A DNA stretch of 64,000 bases, taken from positions 62,001-126,000 of the forward strand of contig JBBDYN010000032.1 of NCBI GenBank assembly GCA_040901465.1, written 5' to 3'. The stretch is from JAUSIF01 sp040901465. GTDB taxonomy: Bacteria; Pseudomonadota; Alphaproteobacteria; Rhizobiales; Xanthobacteraceae. Shown here in pieces: positions 1-9,059 of the stretch. How positions within the stretch are numbered: the first letter of the stretch is position 1; the number at the start of each line of letters is the position of its first letter. The position numbers and the translations under genes are program-made. Under the pieces are notes generated by a model. That model saw nothing but the letters and a program-made list of their open reading frames with translations. It was not told the DNA's origin and made no database searches.

Positions 1-229
1 GCACGTTGCCGAGCTTGCCTATGTTGAGCGCGAGCGTGACCATGGCCTCGTCGTTCGGCGCCTCGAGGATCGCAACCGAGTCGTAGCGGCCGATCGCCCA
101 GTAGGCGTCCTTGAGCGAGCCACCGACCTTCTTCGCCATGTCACCGATCGCGTCGGCGCGCTTGGTGGTCTCCTTGATGTTGCGAATTCCCTGCTCGGTG
201 AAATGGGTGAGCACGATGTAGGTTGGCAT
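1..229 (-). CDS. GYD domain protein (3' end cut by window edge)
   Basis: The frame opens with MPTYIVLTHFTEQGIRNIKE and continues through KVGGSLKDAYWAIGRYDSV, the pattern of the GYD family: small ferredoxin-like-fold alphaproteobacterial proteins of about 95-105 residues with no established biochemical role. The start at 229 is supported by a GGGAGG ribosome binding site just upstream (complement of 231-239). The frame is open to base 1, so the C-terminus lies outside the window. The family call rests on the conserved N-terminal strand and the A(Y/F)W..GRYD segment; function is unknown. Confidence 0.85.
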   Translation of the reverse strand, partial: MPTYIVLTHFTEQGIRNIKETTKRADAIGDMAKKVGGSLKDAYWAIGRYDSVAILEAPNDEAMVTLALNIGKLGNV

Positions 230-539
230 GGGGTCCTCCCTCGCATGCATTTCGCGGCCGGCCTGCCTTGGCCGGAGGGCAATCAGCCGAAATGTGCTGG
301 AGGGCTTGATTGCCCGGTGGAAGCCTGCGCCCGCGCCGTGGCCGAGGCAAGGCGCATGGCGCCGGTGCGGGACCCTCGATGGCGTCTTGTGCTAAGATGA
401 TCGGGACGGGCCATTCAGGAGAACGCCGATGACACGCCGGATCGCTAGTTCCGAAATCGGTGCACGGCGCAATTAGTTGCAATATCAATGGAAATTCGCG
501 GTAGGCGCACGATAGGACTTTTCCTATTACATTGGACCC
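230..539. other. Intergenic gap, no gene seen
   Basis: This 310-base gap separates the GYD gene (leftward) from the MNT gene (rightward), so it must hold two divergent promoters. I see no convincing coding frame. The last 60 bases before the MNT start are visibly AT-richer than the flanks, as expected of a promoter, but I cannot assign -35/-10 boxes with confidence. Confidence 0.5.
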
Positions 540-836
540 ATGCGCCGCGACGACGTCATTGCCCGACTGAAGCAGGCCGAGCCCGCGATCCGCGCGCTCG
601 GGGCGGAGGCGCTGTACCTCTACGGTTCGCATGCTCGCGACGAGGCGCGAGCCGATTCGGATGTCGATCTCTTTATCGACAAGGCTCGTGGCCGCAAGTT
701 CGGCTTCGATGAGTTCATGGGCATCTATCTGAAACTGCGCGAGACGCTCGGAACCGAGATCGATTACTCGACCCGCGATGGCATCGTGGAGTTCTTCCGG
801 CCCGAGATCGAACGCAACGCGATCCGGGTCTTCTGA
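540..836 (+). CDS. mntA: Minimal nucleotidyltransferase (MNT), antitoxin of MNT/HEPN pair
   Basis: A 98-residue protein with the minimal nucleotidyltransferase signature GSx10DxD: Gly29-Ser30 followed by Asp41 and Asp43 in the segment YGSHARDEARADSDVDLF. In described MntA-HepT systems this enzyme AMPylates the HEPN RNase toxin on a tyrosine and silences it. The next gene encodes a HEPN protein and starts on the last base of this stop codon (TGATGG), so the two are translationally coupled. Length and motif spacing are normal. The antitoxin role is inferred from family knowledge and gene order. Confidence 0.9.
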   Translation: MRRDDVIARLKQAEPAIRALGAEALYLYGSHARDEARADSDVDLFIDKARGRKFGFDEFMGIYLKLRETLGTEIDYSTRDGIVEFFRPEIERNAIRVF

Positions 837-1183
837 TGGCGGCGACTGCAAATCCGCGCGCCAGGCTTGAACACATTCTGTTTCATATTCAGGGCATCGC
901 CGAAACGATGCGCGGCGTTTCGTTTGACGAGTTCAAGGACGTCTATCATTTAGAGCGCACGGTGGAACGAGCGGCGCAAATCATTTCCGAGGCCGTGCGC
1001 GCGCTGCCGCCGGAGTTGCTGAAGCGCCATCCTGAGATCGAATGGAGCAAAATCACTGCGCTCGGCAACGTGCTGCGTCACGAGTATCAGCAAATCGACC
1101 CCGAAATCATGTGGGACATCGCGACCGCGAAGCTGCCGGAAATGGAGCCAGTGATCCGGACGATGCTTGCGGAAGTCGGGTGA
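836..1183 (+). CDS. hepT: HEPN domain protein (DUF86/HepT-like toxin)
   Basis: 115 residues, all-helical, of the DUF86/HepT family, partner of the upstream MNT gene with which it overlaps by one base. HEPN toxins are RNases whose catalytic motif is R-x4-6-H, and in HepT the following H-x-Y tyrosine is modified by MntA. Here the motif region reads LGNVLRHEY (residues 76-84): His82 and Tyr84 are present, but the usual Arg five residues before His is Gly77 and an Arg directly precedes the His. This may be a subfamily variant or an inactive toxin. A toxin role is inferred from context. Confidence 0.85.
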   Translation: MAATANPRARLEHILFHIQGIAETMRGVSFDEFKDVYHLERTVERAAQIISEAVRALPPELLKRHPEIEWSKITALGNVLRHEYQQIDPEIMWDIATAKLPEMEPVIRTMLAEVG

Positions 1184-1210
1184 TCCACAAACTTGCTCGC
1201 GGCGCGCAAA

Positions 1211-1244
1211 GACGTGGAGGCCCGGGCCAAGCCCGGGCATGACG
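1211..1244. repeat. Dispersed CCCGGGC/GCCCGGG palindrome
   Basis: The stem CCCGGGC-caa-GCCCGGG followed by ATGACGG lies downstream of hepT. The same 'gacgtgga-gcccggg-caagcccgggcatgacg' theme recurs at 2331-2362, 9800-9837 and 58993-59050, so this belongs to a genome-dispersed intergenic repeat. It could also act as a terminator hairpin for the hepT transcript, but no T-tract follows. Confidence 0.7.
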
Positions 1245-1384
1245 GTTCGCAGTTTTCGTAGCCCGCATGGAGCCCTCGGGTCCGGCCTTCGGCCGGCCCA
1301 AGGATAAACTCCACGGAATGTGGGGGCGGATTTGATCGACGCATCAATCGCGGATTTCGCTTCGCTTCGTCCGGGCTACGCTCG

Positions 1385-1801
1385 CTAGCGCCTAAGCTCG
1401 CAATTTCCCGGGAGTTGGAGAGCGACGGGTCGCGCGGACAGCAAGACGTGGCGTGCCATTATGGCGGGCGCCCGACCACCTTGCTCATTGCGAAGAAACA
1501 CCGACGTGACGTCGTACCCGTCGTTGAACGAATGGACGAAGTTGAGAATGCCGCCGGTTGCCACCACGGCGACGTCGACGGCTCCCGCCGTCCCCACCAT
1601 CTGCGCACGTGACCTGGGTAGGTCGATTGCCGCAAACGTTACGCTCGGCCCGCCGGAGACGATCTTGCGATTCCATTGATTGGAAAACTCGGAGACGACC
1701 TGCGCATCGAACTTGCAGATCAACGCTTTTGGCGCTTCTTGCGCGGCCAATGGAGCGATCGCCAGTGTGTAAAGCAACAGAAACATACCAAATAACATCA
1801 T
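1385..1801 (-). CDS. Small secreted protein of unknown function
   Basis: A 138-residue product starting MMLFGMFLLLYTLAIAPLAA, a clear signal peptide with a likely cleavage after the Ala-Ala before QEAPKAL. The mature part contains two cysteines (in LICKFDA near the N-terminus and GNCELRR at the C-terminus) that could form a disulfide. Two adjacent ATG codons (1801 and 1798) open the frame, preceded by GAGG. The start lies ten bases beyond the decayed mccB tail at 1811-1921, so it probably once followed mccB directly in an operon. I do not recognise the family. Confidence 0.75.
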   Translation of the reverse strand: MMLFGMFLLLYTLAIAPLAAQEAPKALICKFDAQVVSEFSNQWNRKIVSGGPSVTFAAIDLPRSRAQMVGTAGAVDVAVVATGGILNFVHSFNDGYDVTSVFLRNEQGGRAPAIMARHVLLSARPVALQLPGNCELRR

Positions 1802-1810
1802 GAGCTGCCT

Positions 1811-1921
1811 CACATCCTGAACACCCCGAACCGCGTCCGCGGGATCGGCGCATTGAGCGCGGCGCTCAAAGCGAGCGACAGAACCCGCCGCGTCTCGAGG
1901 GCGCGATGATGCCGTCGTCCC
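1811..1921 (-). pseudogene. Decayed second copy of the mccB 3' end
   Basis: This segment matches 3293-3404, the last ~110 bases of the intact mccB gene, with about nine mismatches and one missing base by eye. It encodes the tail DDGIIAPS..., but the one-base gap after APS shifts the frame, so it cannot be functional. Identity with the intact copy stops exactly after the stop codon sequence GATGTGA, and weak similarity continues a few bases upstream of the stretch. Between the two copies lie the XRE and HNH genes. It marks either an old insertion that rebuilt the mccB 3' end or a partial duplication. Confidence 0.88.
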
Positions 1922-1938
1922 GGAGTGCCCGGCGCATC

Positions 1939-2250
1939 TCATCGTGTCCGCTTTGCTTTCTTTGTCGGTAGAAAGCTGATGTTGAGTCGGGTGCCAGTCG
2001 CCTCGGCAAAGCGCCGTAGCGTACGCAGCGACGGGTTGGCGTGCCCGCCTTCGAGACGCGAAACGGTCTGCTGCGCGGTGCGCATGCGATCCGCCACGTC
2101 CTCCTGCGACAGCCCGGCATAGCTGCGCGCGTCGATCAGCGCCGCGGCGAGCGTGAATTCATCCTCCAGCGCGTTGTACGCGCGCCGGAACGCCGGTTCC
2201 CTGTCCCAACGCCGGAAGCTCTCCGCGACGGGGACGTATTTTCGGTTCAT
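1939..2250 (-). CDS. XRE-family antitoxin-like regulator (orphan)
   Basis: 103 residues with a helix-turn-helix of the XRE/HigA type in the middle (GLSQEDVADRMRTAQQTVSRLE, residues about 46-67) and an N-terminal helical extension typical of HigA/RelB-like antitoxins. It ends in a basic tail (TKKAKRTR). A GAG/AGG motif (GAGGAGACTCC) precedes the ATG. HigA-type antitoxins normally follow a HigB toxin; no toxin frame is present upstream (2251-2384 is repeat-rich), so this looks like an orphan antitoxin or repressor. DNA binding is well supported, the toxin link is not. Confidence 0.85.
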   Translation of the reverse strand: MNRKYVPVAESFRRWDREPAFRRAYNALEDEFTLAAALIDARSYAGLSQEDVADRMRTAQQTVSRLEGGHANPSLRTLRRFAEATGTRLNISFLPTKKAKRTR

Positions 2251-2270
2251 GGAGTCTCCTCGTCGCCTTA

Positions 2271-2362
2271 CTCGTCATTGCCGGGCTTGAGCCGGCAATC
2301 CTTACCGCGCTTCTGCTTGCATCAAAGCCGCATGGATGCCTGGGTCAAGCCCGGGCATGACG
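2271..2362. repeat. Dispersed intergenic palindromes
   Basis: Two copies of the dispersed intergenic motif: GTCATTGCCGGGCTTGAGCC near 2275 and the GCCTGGGTC-aagc-CCGGGCATGACGG copy at 2338-2362. They lie between the XRE and HNH genes, inside the segment bounded by the two mccB tails. I see no gene here. Confidence 0.65.
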
Positions 2363-2384
2363 GAGAGATCTCGTGATCCAGAGA

Positions 2385-3275
2385 CTAGCGCAACAGTTTT
2401 TGCAGTTCGGGCAAATCTAGCGGAATCCGCCGTTTGTGGATCATTCGATGGCAATTCGCGCAAACTACCCGGACATCGTCAACTGTCGACGTTCTTAGAC
2501 CAGTTGGAGACCCAATTGGCACAAGGTGGTGCACCTCGATGAACTCCCGTCCCAACTCACCATAGCGCTCCTCGAAGCTGAAGTTGCATACTTGGCATCT
2601 ATAGCCGTATCGCTGTTTTGCAGCGGCCACGAGTTGAGGATTTCGACTTGTTAGATTGATTTCGGTTATTTGTCTTTGACCCTCGCTAAATTCCGTTCTG
2701 TCGTTTGCTGCACCCGGGTTAGACGGGGACAGCCTGGCCCCTACCTTTATTAGGGCAAATGATTCCAGGAACCGAGCATAATGCGGAGAACGTTCGGGAA
2801 AGAACCAATTAGTTTGTCCGATATATCCAGTATCGATCACCGTTGGTTTCATCGGCACTTCCAAATAGCGCTCGGCTTCCGGAATCAAGTGCGCATCTTC
2901 TACCTTCGCCTTGCACTGAAATCGCCAATCACCACGCGGCGAGTTTCGTCTAGGAACCTGAGGTTCGCTGTAGACGGTGGCGTTGTCGTACCAACCCACG
3001 ACACGAAGCCGACGGGTCGCTTTGTCGAGTGCGCACCAGATTACTGATACACCCTCAACTTTGGGTGCGCCGGGCGGAGCGCCAAGCGACCCCAGATTGA
3101 TCCGCTTTCTATTATTCTCAACGAAGCCATACGCAAATCCATCTTCATCGGCAAAGTTGAGCAACTCATGCGCATTCTTAGTTATTGCCGGATACTTCAT
3201 GTTTCCGGGAAAGAAAGTTTCCTTCTTCGATCGGTATTCATTTGCCCAAACCAATCGGCAAAGCAGCGTCGACAT
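2385..3275 (-). CDS. HNH endonuclease with novel N-terminal domain
   Basis: 296 residues. The C-terminal third is an HNH/McrA-type nuclease: a zinc-binding CQVC (about 227-230), the active-site segment EVHHLVP (about 247-253) and CANCHRMIHKR (about 272 on). Such modules cut DNA and are common in defence (type IV-like restriction) and mobile elements. The N-terminal ~190 residues, with VVGWYDNATVY and a conserved-looking AYGFVENNRKRINLG stretch, match no domain I can name and could recognise modified bases. The ATG at 3275 is chosen because GGAGG sits nine bases upstream; an in-frame TTG at 3290 has no such site. The gene starts 16 bases after the mccB stop and is noticeably AT-richer than its neighbours, suggesting transfer. 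Confidence 0.88.
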   Translation of the reverse strand: MSTLLCRLVWANEYRSKKETFFPGNMKYPAITKNAHELLNFADEDGFAYGFVENNRKRINLGSLGAPPGAPKVEGVSVIWCALDKATRRLRVVGWYDNATVYSEPQVPRRNSPRGDWRFQCKAKVEDAHLIPEAERYLEVPMKPTVIDTGYIGQTNWFFPERSPHYARFLESFALIKVGARLSPSNPGAANDRTEFSEGQRQITEINLTSRNPQLVAAAKQRYGYRCQVCNFSFEERYGELGREFIEVHHLVPIGSPTGLRTSTVDDVRVVCANCHRMIHKRRIPLDLPELQKLLR

Positions 3276-3291
3276 CGCCCCTACCTCCAAA

Positions 3292-4899
<1,608 letters not shown>

Positions 4900-4909
4900 G
4901 AATCCCCCC

Positions 4910-4970
4910 AGGGTGCGATCGCTTCCGATGGAAGCATAAATGCTTCCATCGGAAGCGTGAATCGCACCCT
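4910..4970. repeat. Large palindrome 1 upstream of mccB
   Basis: Outer arms AGGGTGCGAT (4910-4919) and ATCGCACCCT (4961-4970) and inner arms GCTTCCGATGGAAGCAT (4921-4937) and ATGCTTCCATCGGAAGC (4940-4956) pair perfectly around a two-base loop. The junction is asymmetric: a single C on the left, GTGA on the right. The palindrome begins 11 bases upstream of the mccB ATG, next to its ribosome binding site, so it would lie in the mccB leader. Confidence 0.92.
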
Positions 4971-4981
4971 GACTATTGAAT

Positions 4982-5043
4982 AGGGTAGGATTCACGAGCG
5001 AGGTGGAATCGCAAGGCGATCCCACCTCGCTCGATCCTACCCT
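4982..5043. repeat. Large palindrome 2, same architecture inverted
   Basis: Outer arms AGGGTAGGAT (4982-4991) and ATCCTACCCT (5034-5043), inner arms GAGCGAGGTGG (4996-5006) and CCACCTCGCTC (5022-5032), and a central ATCGC/GCGAT stem. The junction is TCAC on the left and a single G on the right, i.e. the reverse complement of palindrome 1's C/GTGA asymmetry. The two are therefore related elements in opposite orientation. Confidence 0.92.
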
Positions 5044-5093
5044 AGCGCGAGGGTGCCGTGGCCCTAGATTGAAAGCAACAAGACCCTTCATTT

Positions 5094-5128
5094 CGTCATC
5101 ACCGGGCCGCAGCGTCCCGGTGATGACG
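5094..5128. repeat. GTCATCACCGGG hairpin
   Basis: Perfect 13-base arms CGTCATCACCGGG (5094-5106) and CCCGGTGATGACG (5116-5128) with a 9-base loop. The left arm is the dispersed motif seen at 51743, 51776, 58360, 58436 and (variant) 58847, but here it forms a complete inverted repeat. It lies about 45 bases upstream of the cupin start. Confidence 0.88.
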
Positions 5129-5172
5129 GCCGGAGACGCTTCAGAGTAAGCTTCTGGCGACGGAGATCGCCA

Positions 5173-5583
5173 ATGACCACCTGCCCCGCCGACTACAAGG
5201 ACCTGAAGCTCAAGCTCGACAACATCGTGCCCGCGGGCCAGCAGCTCCAGCGCAACATGCTGTTCGACCAGCTGTACGCCTCGCTGCCGCGCGACCCCGA
5301 GGCGCGGGTGCAGGTCTATAACGCCGAGATCGTGCCGGGCGGGTTCACGAACTACCACTGCCACAACGGCGCGACCTTCTTCGTCGTGCTGCAGGGCGTG
5401 TTCGAGGCGCACTTTCAGGAGGGCGTGCTGATCCGCGCCAAGGCCGGCGACGTCTATTCCGAGCCGATCGGCAAATTCCACCGCGGGCACAATCCGCACC
5501 CGGACCTGTCCTTCACCTGTATCGGCGTGCAGCTCACCTCGCCCGACCGCGAGCCGGTCACGAATGTCGAGAAGCCGTGGTAG
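5173..5583 (+). CDS. Cupin domain protein
   Basis: 136 residues forming one cupin barrel: motif 1 is GGFTNYHCHNGATFFVVLQG, with His62 and His64 as metal ligands, and motif 2 is around AGDVYSEPIGKFHRGHNP. Small single-domain cupins of this kind are dioxygenases, isomerases or ligand-binding proteins; substrate cannot be told. Start ATG 5173 has GGAG upstream. It is a single gene, divergent from mccB across the hairpin-rich gap and convergent with the ABC operon on its right. Confidence 0.85.
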   Translation: MTTCPADYKDLKLKLDNIVPAGQQLQRNMLFDQLYASLPRDPEARVQVYNAEIVPGGFTNYHCHNGATFFVVLQGVFEAHFQEGVLIRAKAGDVYSEPIGKFHRGHNPHPDLSFTCIGVQLTSPDREPVTNVEKPW

Positions 5584-5764
5584 CGCCGCACACGATGCCA
5601 ACGTTCCCCGGGCGAGCGCGGACGAAGTCCGCGCGAGACCCGGGCTCCAGTCGACGGCAGCATGGTGGCACGGCAGCCTGGACCCCGGCTCTCGCCGCGC
5701 CGTCAAATTTTGTCGCGTTGACTCCTTCAGTAGCGCGGCGGCGCGGCTCGGCCGGGGAACGAGG
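5584..5764. repeat. Repeat-bearing convergent gap
   Basis: Between the cupin and the leftward ABC operon. It contains GCGCGGAC-gaa-GTCCGCGC flanked by CCGGGCGA...GACCCGGGCTCC, then CTGGACCCCGGCTC and a second imperfect copy, i.e. the same class of GC-rich palindromic repeats found in other gaps. A terminator function for either convergent transcript is possible; no clear T-tract is seen. Confidence 0.55.
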
Positions 5765-6727
5765 CTAGGCTCGGACTTCCTGCCGCTGGAACACGATGTA
5801 TCCTGCGACGAACAGGAGGATCGTCCCGGCGATGAGGCTCACGAGCTGCGGCCAGGCGATGAGCAGGCTCTGTGCGAGCGGCAGCGGCGAGCCCATCAGC
5901 GCGCCTTCGAGCTGCTCCACGAACACCGGCCCGAGCGCGCGCGTGGACGGGTTCAACACCGCGCGCAGCACCTCGGCGAACAGCGTCGAGGGCGACAGCC
6001 GCGCGAGCCCCTGCTCCCACACGAGCGTGTTGGGATCGCTCTGCCCGATCACCTCATAGAGCGGATGCGGCGGTGAAACCGCGTAGGCGATCGCGGGCGA
6101 CAGCGCCGGCCACAGCACGGTCAGGAACAGCCAGAGCCCGAGCGTCATGAGCGCCGCGGTCGCGGGCGAGCGGAACACGATCGAGAACAGCATCGCCGCC
6201 GCGAGCCAGAGCCCGGCATAGGCGAGCGCCACCACGAGGAAGAAGAGCGAGCGCAGCACTTCCTCCGTGCTCGGCGGCACGCCGAGGAACAACAGCCCAA
6301 GCCCGACCACCAAGAGCCACAGCACCACGAGACTGATCCCGAGCGTCACGAGGCCCGCGAGGAATTTCCCCATCAAGAGCGCGTCGCGATAGATCGGCTG
6401 CGACAAGACGCGCGAAAGCGTGCGCCGGTTGTGCTCGCCGTTCACCGCGTCGAAGCCGAGCCCGATCGCCATCAGCGGAATCAGGAACGCGAGGATGCCG
6501 ACGAACGACGGCAGCGGCTGCCGCGCCTCGGTGAAGAGCTTGAGGAACACGAACGGGTCTTCGGAGACGGTGTCGCGCACCTGCTGGATCGTGCCGATGA
6601 GCGCGGCGACCGCCGTCAGCACGATCAGCCATTCCAAGACGCGCATGCGCGCGCTCGACAGGTGATCGGCGAGTTCCTTCATCATCACCGCGCCGATGCC
6701 GCTGAACGGCGAGCCTTCACGCTGCAT
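5765..6727 (-). CDS. ABC-2 type transporter permease
   Basis: 320 residues with about six hydrophobic segments (e.g. VLEWLIVLTAVAALIGTI, VGILAFLIPLMAIGLGFDAV, LGISLVVLWLLVVGLGLLFL, ALMTLGLWLFLTVLW, LIAGTILLFVAGYIVF). The NGEHNRRTLSRVLSQP stretch after the second helix is characteristic of NosY/ABC-2 permeases. It starts inside the 3' end of the ATPase gene (11-base overlap), so both are co-translated. It forms the membrane channel with the ATPase at 6717-7670. Substrate unknown; the partner surface protein suggests an envelope role. Confidence 0.93.
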   Translation of the reverse strand: MQREGSPFSGIGAVMMKELADHLSSARMRVLEWLIVLTAVAALIGTIQQVRDTVSEDPFVFLKLFTEARQPLPSFVGILAFLIPLMAIGLGFDAVNGEHNRRTLSRVLSQPIYRDALLMGKFLAGLVTLGISLVVLWLLVVGLGLLFLGVPPSTEEVLRSLFFLVVALAYAGLWLAAAMLFSIVFRSPATAALMTLGLWLFLTVLWPALSPAIAYAVSPPHPLYEVIGQSDPNTLVWEQGLARLSPSTLFAEVLRAVLNPSTRALGPVFVEQLEGALMGSPLPLAQSLLIAWPQLVSLIAGTILLFVAGYIVFQRQEVRA

Positions 6728-7670
6728 GGCGCACCTCGCCCTTGCCGTCCTGCTTCTGGAAGAAGCGGTTGTAGATGGCGTCGAGGCTCGGCTCGTCGAC
6801 CGCGAGCTGGCGCAGCTTGCCGCCGGCGCCCACGACGACGTTCGCCGCTTCCGGCCGCACGTCGCGGTCCGCGAGCATGCGGAAGCGGTTGATGCCGGTC
6901 GCTTCCACCAGCGACACGCCCGGAATCGCCTTGAGCTTTTCGGCCAGCCCCGTGCCTTCGGCTTCCACTTCGACCGCGAACCCGCTGCCGAGCACTTCGC
7001 GCGCGAGCTCGGAGACGGTGCCCATGAGCGCGATCTTGCCGTCCTGGAACAGCGCGACGCGATCGCACACTTTCTGCACGCGTTCGAGCAGGTGCGAAGA
7101 CAGCAGCACGCTCACGTCATGCGCCTTGAGATCGCGGATCATGGCGAGCAATTCCTCGGTCGCCTGCGGATCGAGGCCCGAGGTCGGCTCGTCGAGGATC
7201 GCGATCTCGGCCTTCTTCATCAGGATCTCCGCGAGCCCGAGCCGCTGCCGCATGCCGCGCGAGAACGTGCCGACGCGGTTGTGCGCGACATCGGAAAGGC
7301 CCACGTGGGCGAGCGCATCCTTGATGCGCGCCGCGCGCTCGGCGCGCTCGATGCGCATGAGCCGCGCCGTGAACGCGAGATTCTCGGTGGCCGTCATGTT
7401 GTCGTAGAAGCCGACCGAGTCCGGGAGGTAGCCCACCCGCGCCTTCACCTTGAGCGGCTCGCGCGCCGGATCGAGTCCGAGCACGCGCACCTCGCCGCCC
7501 GTGACGTCGGTGAGCCCGAGCATCATCAGGATGGTCGTGGTCTTGCCGGCGCCGTTCGGGCCGAGCAGTCCGAAGATCTCGCCGCGCGCCACGGAGAAGG
7601 AAATGCCGTCGACCGCCGTGGCGATGCCGTAACGCTTGGTGAGACCGCGCGCCTCGATGACCGCGTTCAT
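6717..7670 (-). CDS. ABC transporter ATP-binding protein
   Basis: 317 residues with Walker A GPNGAGKTTT, the signature FSRGMRQRLGLAE, Walker B IAILDEPTSGLDP and the H-loop SSHLLERV. The C-terminal ~90 residues form the accessory domain seen in NosF/CcmA-type exporters. ATG 7670 overlaps the stop of the upstream gene (ATGA). Together with the permease it makes a complete ABC-2 exporter. Walker and signature motifs are intact, so it should be active. Confidence 0.95.
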   Translation of the reverse strand: MNAVIEARGLTKRYGIATAVDGISFSVARGEIFGLLGPNGAGKTTTILMMLGLTDVTGGEVRVLGLDPAREPLKVKARVGYLPDSVGFYDNMTATENLAFTARLMRIERAERAARIKDALAHVGLSDVAHNRVGTFSRGMRQRLGLAEILMKKAEIAILDEPTSGLDPQATEELLAMIRDLKAHDVSVLLSSHLLERVQKVCDRVALFQDGKIALMGTVSELAREVLGSGFAVEVEAEGTGLAEKLKAIPGVSLVEATGINRFRMLADRDVRPEAANVVVGAGGKLRQLAVDEPSLDAIYNRFFQKQDGKGEVRHAA

Positions 7671-8836
7671 CGACGACCGTACCTGGCGATGGCGCCGACC
7701 ATGATCAGGAGCGCGATGCCGATGATGCCGGCCCCGGCCATGCCCCAATAGGTCGAGGTCGCGACCGCGATCCGGAAATCGCTCGATGCCGATTCACCGC
7801 GCGCGGACGCGCGCAGGCTCGTCATGTAGTCGCCGGCCAGCGCCTTCGCGCTCGGCGTGAGCAGAAGCTGCGCTTCCGCGCGCTGGCCCGGCGCGATCTG
7901 CTCGATCTGCTTCGGCTCGAACTCGACCTTCCAGCCGCTCGGCGCGGTGCCGGCAAGCTCGATCGCCTGCGCGGGTGCCGTGCCCTCGTTCGACACGACG
8001 ATTGGAATCGAAGCCTGATTGCCCGCTTCGGCGCGCGCGCTCACGACGCCGTCGCGGCCGGTGAGCCGCAATTGCGGCTGGCCCACGATCTCCATCACGA
8101 CCTGCGCGTCGGCGGAAACGCCCTCGGCCGACACGGTGATTGCGACCGGAATCTTGCCCGCACTGATCTGCGAGGGCGGAGTGACGGCGAGCTTCACGTC
8201 CTTCGACTGCCCGGCCTCGATCGGCAGCGAGCTCAGTTCTTGGGAGCCGTAGGCTTCGGTGAACTTGGTCGCGAAATTCTGCGGCGCCTTCGCGCCCAAG
8301 CTGACCAGCAGATTGCGGCCGCTGTCATTCTTCACGGTCAGCTGATACTCGAAGCTCGAACGCGGCGTGCCGCGCAACGCCGGCAGCTTCGGCTCGAGCG
8401 TGAGCTTCGCGGGCAGATCCTTGCCGAGCGAGACCGTGATCGGCAGCGCGATGTTCTGCGATCCGCCGCGCGCGTTCACCGTGAGCGTTTGCGTTCCGCT
8501 CGTGGCGCTCGCCGGCACGTCGAGCCGCAACTGCAGCGTCACGTCCTTGCCGGTCGCGGGCATCGCCGCCGCCACCGGCTGGCCGCCGCCGAGAATGGTC
8601 GCGGTCCAGCCTTGCGGCACGCCGTCGACCGAGAGCGCGAGGCGCTCCGGCGGCAGCCCGTAATTGTGCAGGCGCAGTGCAACCGTGGAGGTGCCTCCGG
8701 CCTGGACCGTGAGCGCCGGATAATCCGTGAGCAGATAGAGCCCCTTGATCGGAGGCGCTTGCTCCTGTTGAGCGACGCTCGCGTCCGTCGCCGCGAGACC
8801 GAGGATGATTGCAAGGATAAAGGCGTTGGCCCGCAT
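7667..8836 (-). CDS. Secreted NEW/NPCBM-like repeat protein of ABC operon
   Basis: 389 residues: an N-terminal signal peptide (MRANAFILAIILGLAATDASVAQQ), three beta-rich repeats of the NEW/CARDB type (each with a 'V.N.G..P...L...G.P.GW' pattern, e.g. LRLHNYGLPPERLALSVDGVPQGW and VVSNEGTAPAQAIELAGTAPSGW) and a C-terminal helix (WGMAGAGIIGIALLIMVGAIARYGRR) that anchors it in the inner membrane. It is first in a three-gene overlapping operon with an ABC-2 exporter. It probably presents or senses something outside the cytoplasmic membrane; the substrate is unknown. Confidence 0.88.
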   Translation of the reverse strand: MRANAFILAIILGLAATDASVAQQEQAPPIKGLYLLTDYPALTVQAGGTSTVALRLHNYGLPPERLALSVDGVPQGWTATILGGGQPVAAAMPATGKDVTLQLRLDVPASATSGTQTLTVNARGGSQNIALPITVSLGKDLPAKLTLEPKLPALRGTPRSSFEYQLTVKNDSGRNLLVSLGAKAPQNFATKFTEAYGSQELSSLPIEAGQSKDVKLAVTPPSQISAGKIPVAITVSAEGVSADAQVVMEIVGQPQLRLTGRDGVVSARAEAGNQASIPIVVSNEGTAPAQAIELAGTAPSGWKVEFEPKQIEQIAPGQRAEAQLLLTPSAKALAGDYMTSLRASARGESASSDFRIAVATSTYWGMAGAGIIGIALLIMVGAIARYGRR

Positions 8837-9059
8837 TGTACGAACTCCGCGTGACATGGCTTGCGTCGGGGTGAATGGGCGCGATTTCTTTGTATGTCGG
8901 TCTTTGCTACCCGCGCTTATGAGCGGCAGGAGGGCTCCTGCCAACCCGGGTCTGGGTCAGGCGCGAATATTATTTTCAGATTTTGCCAAATCTGTGCAAC
9001 AGTGGGCAGATTTCCCACGACATTACAGCACCTTACAAGATCGTAAGGATCCGGCTCCG

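Noticed and set aside
4900..5706. In-frame upstream extension of mccB giving an 804-residue protein
   Set aside because: The added ~270 residues run through palindromes and antisense to the cupin gene; the ATG at 4899 matches the family N-terminus and has a G-rich ribosome binding site.
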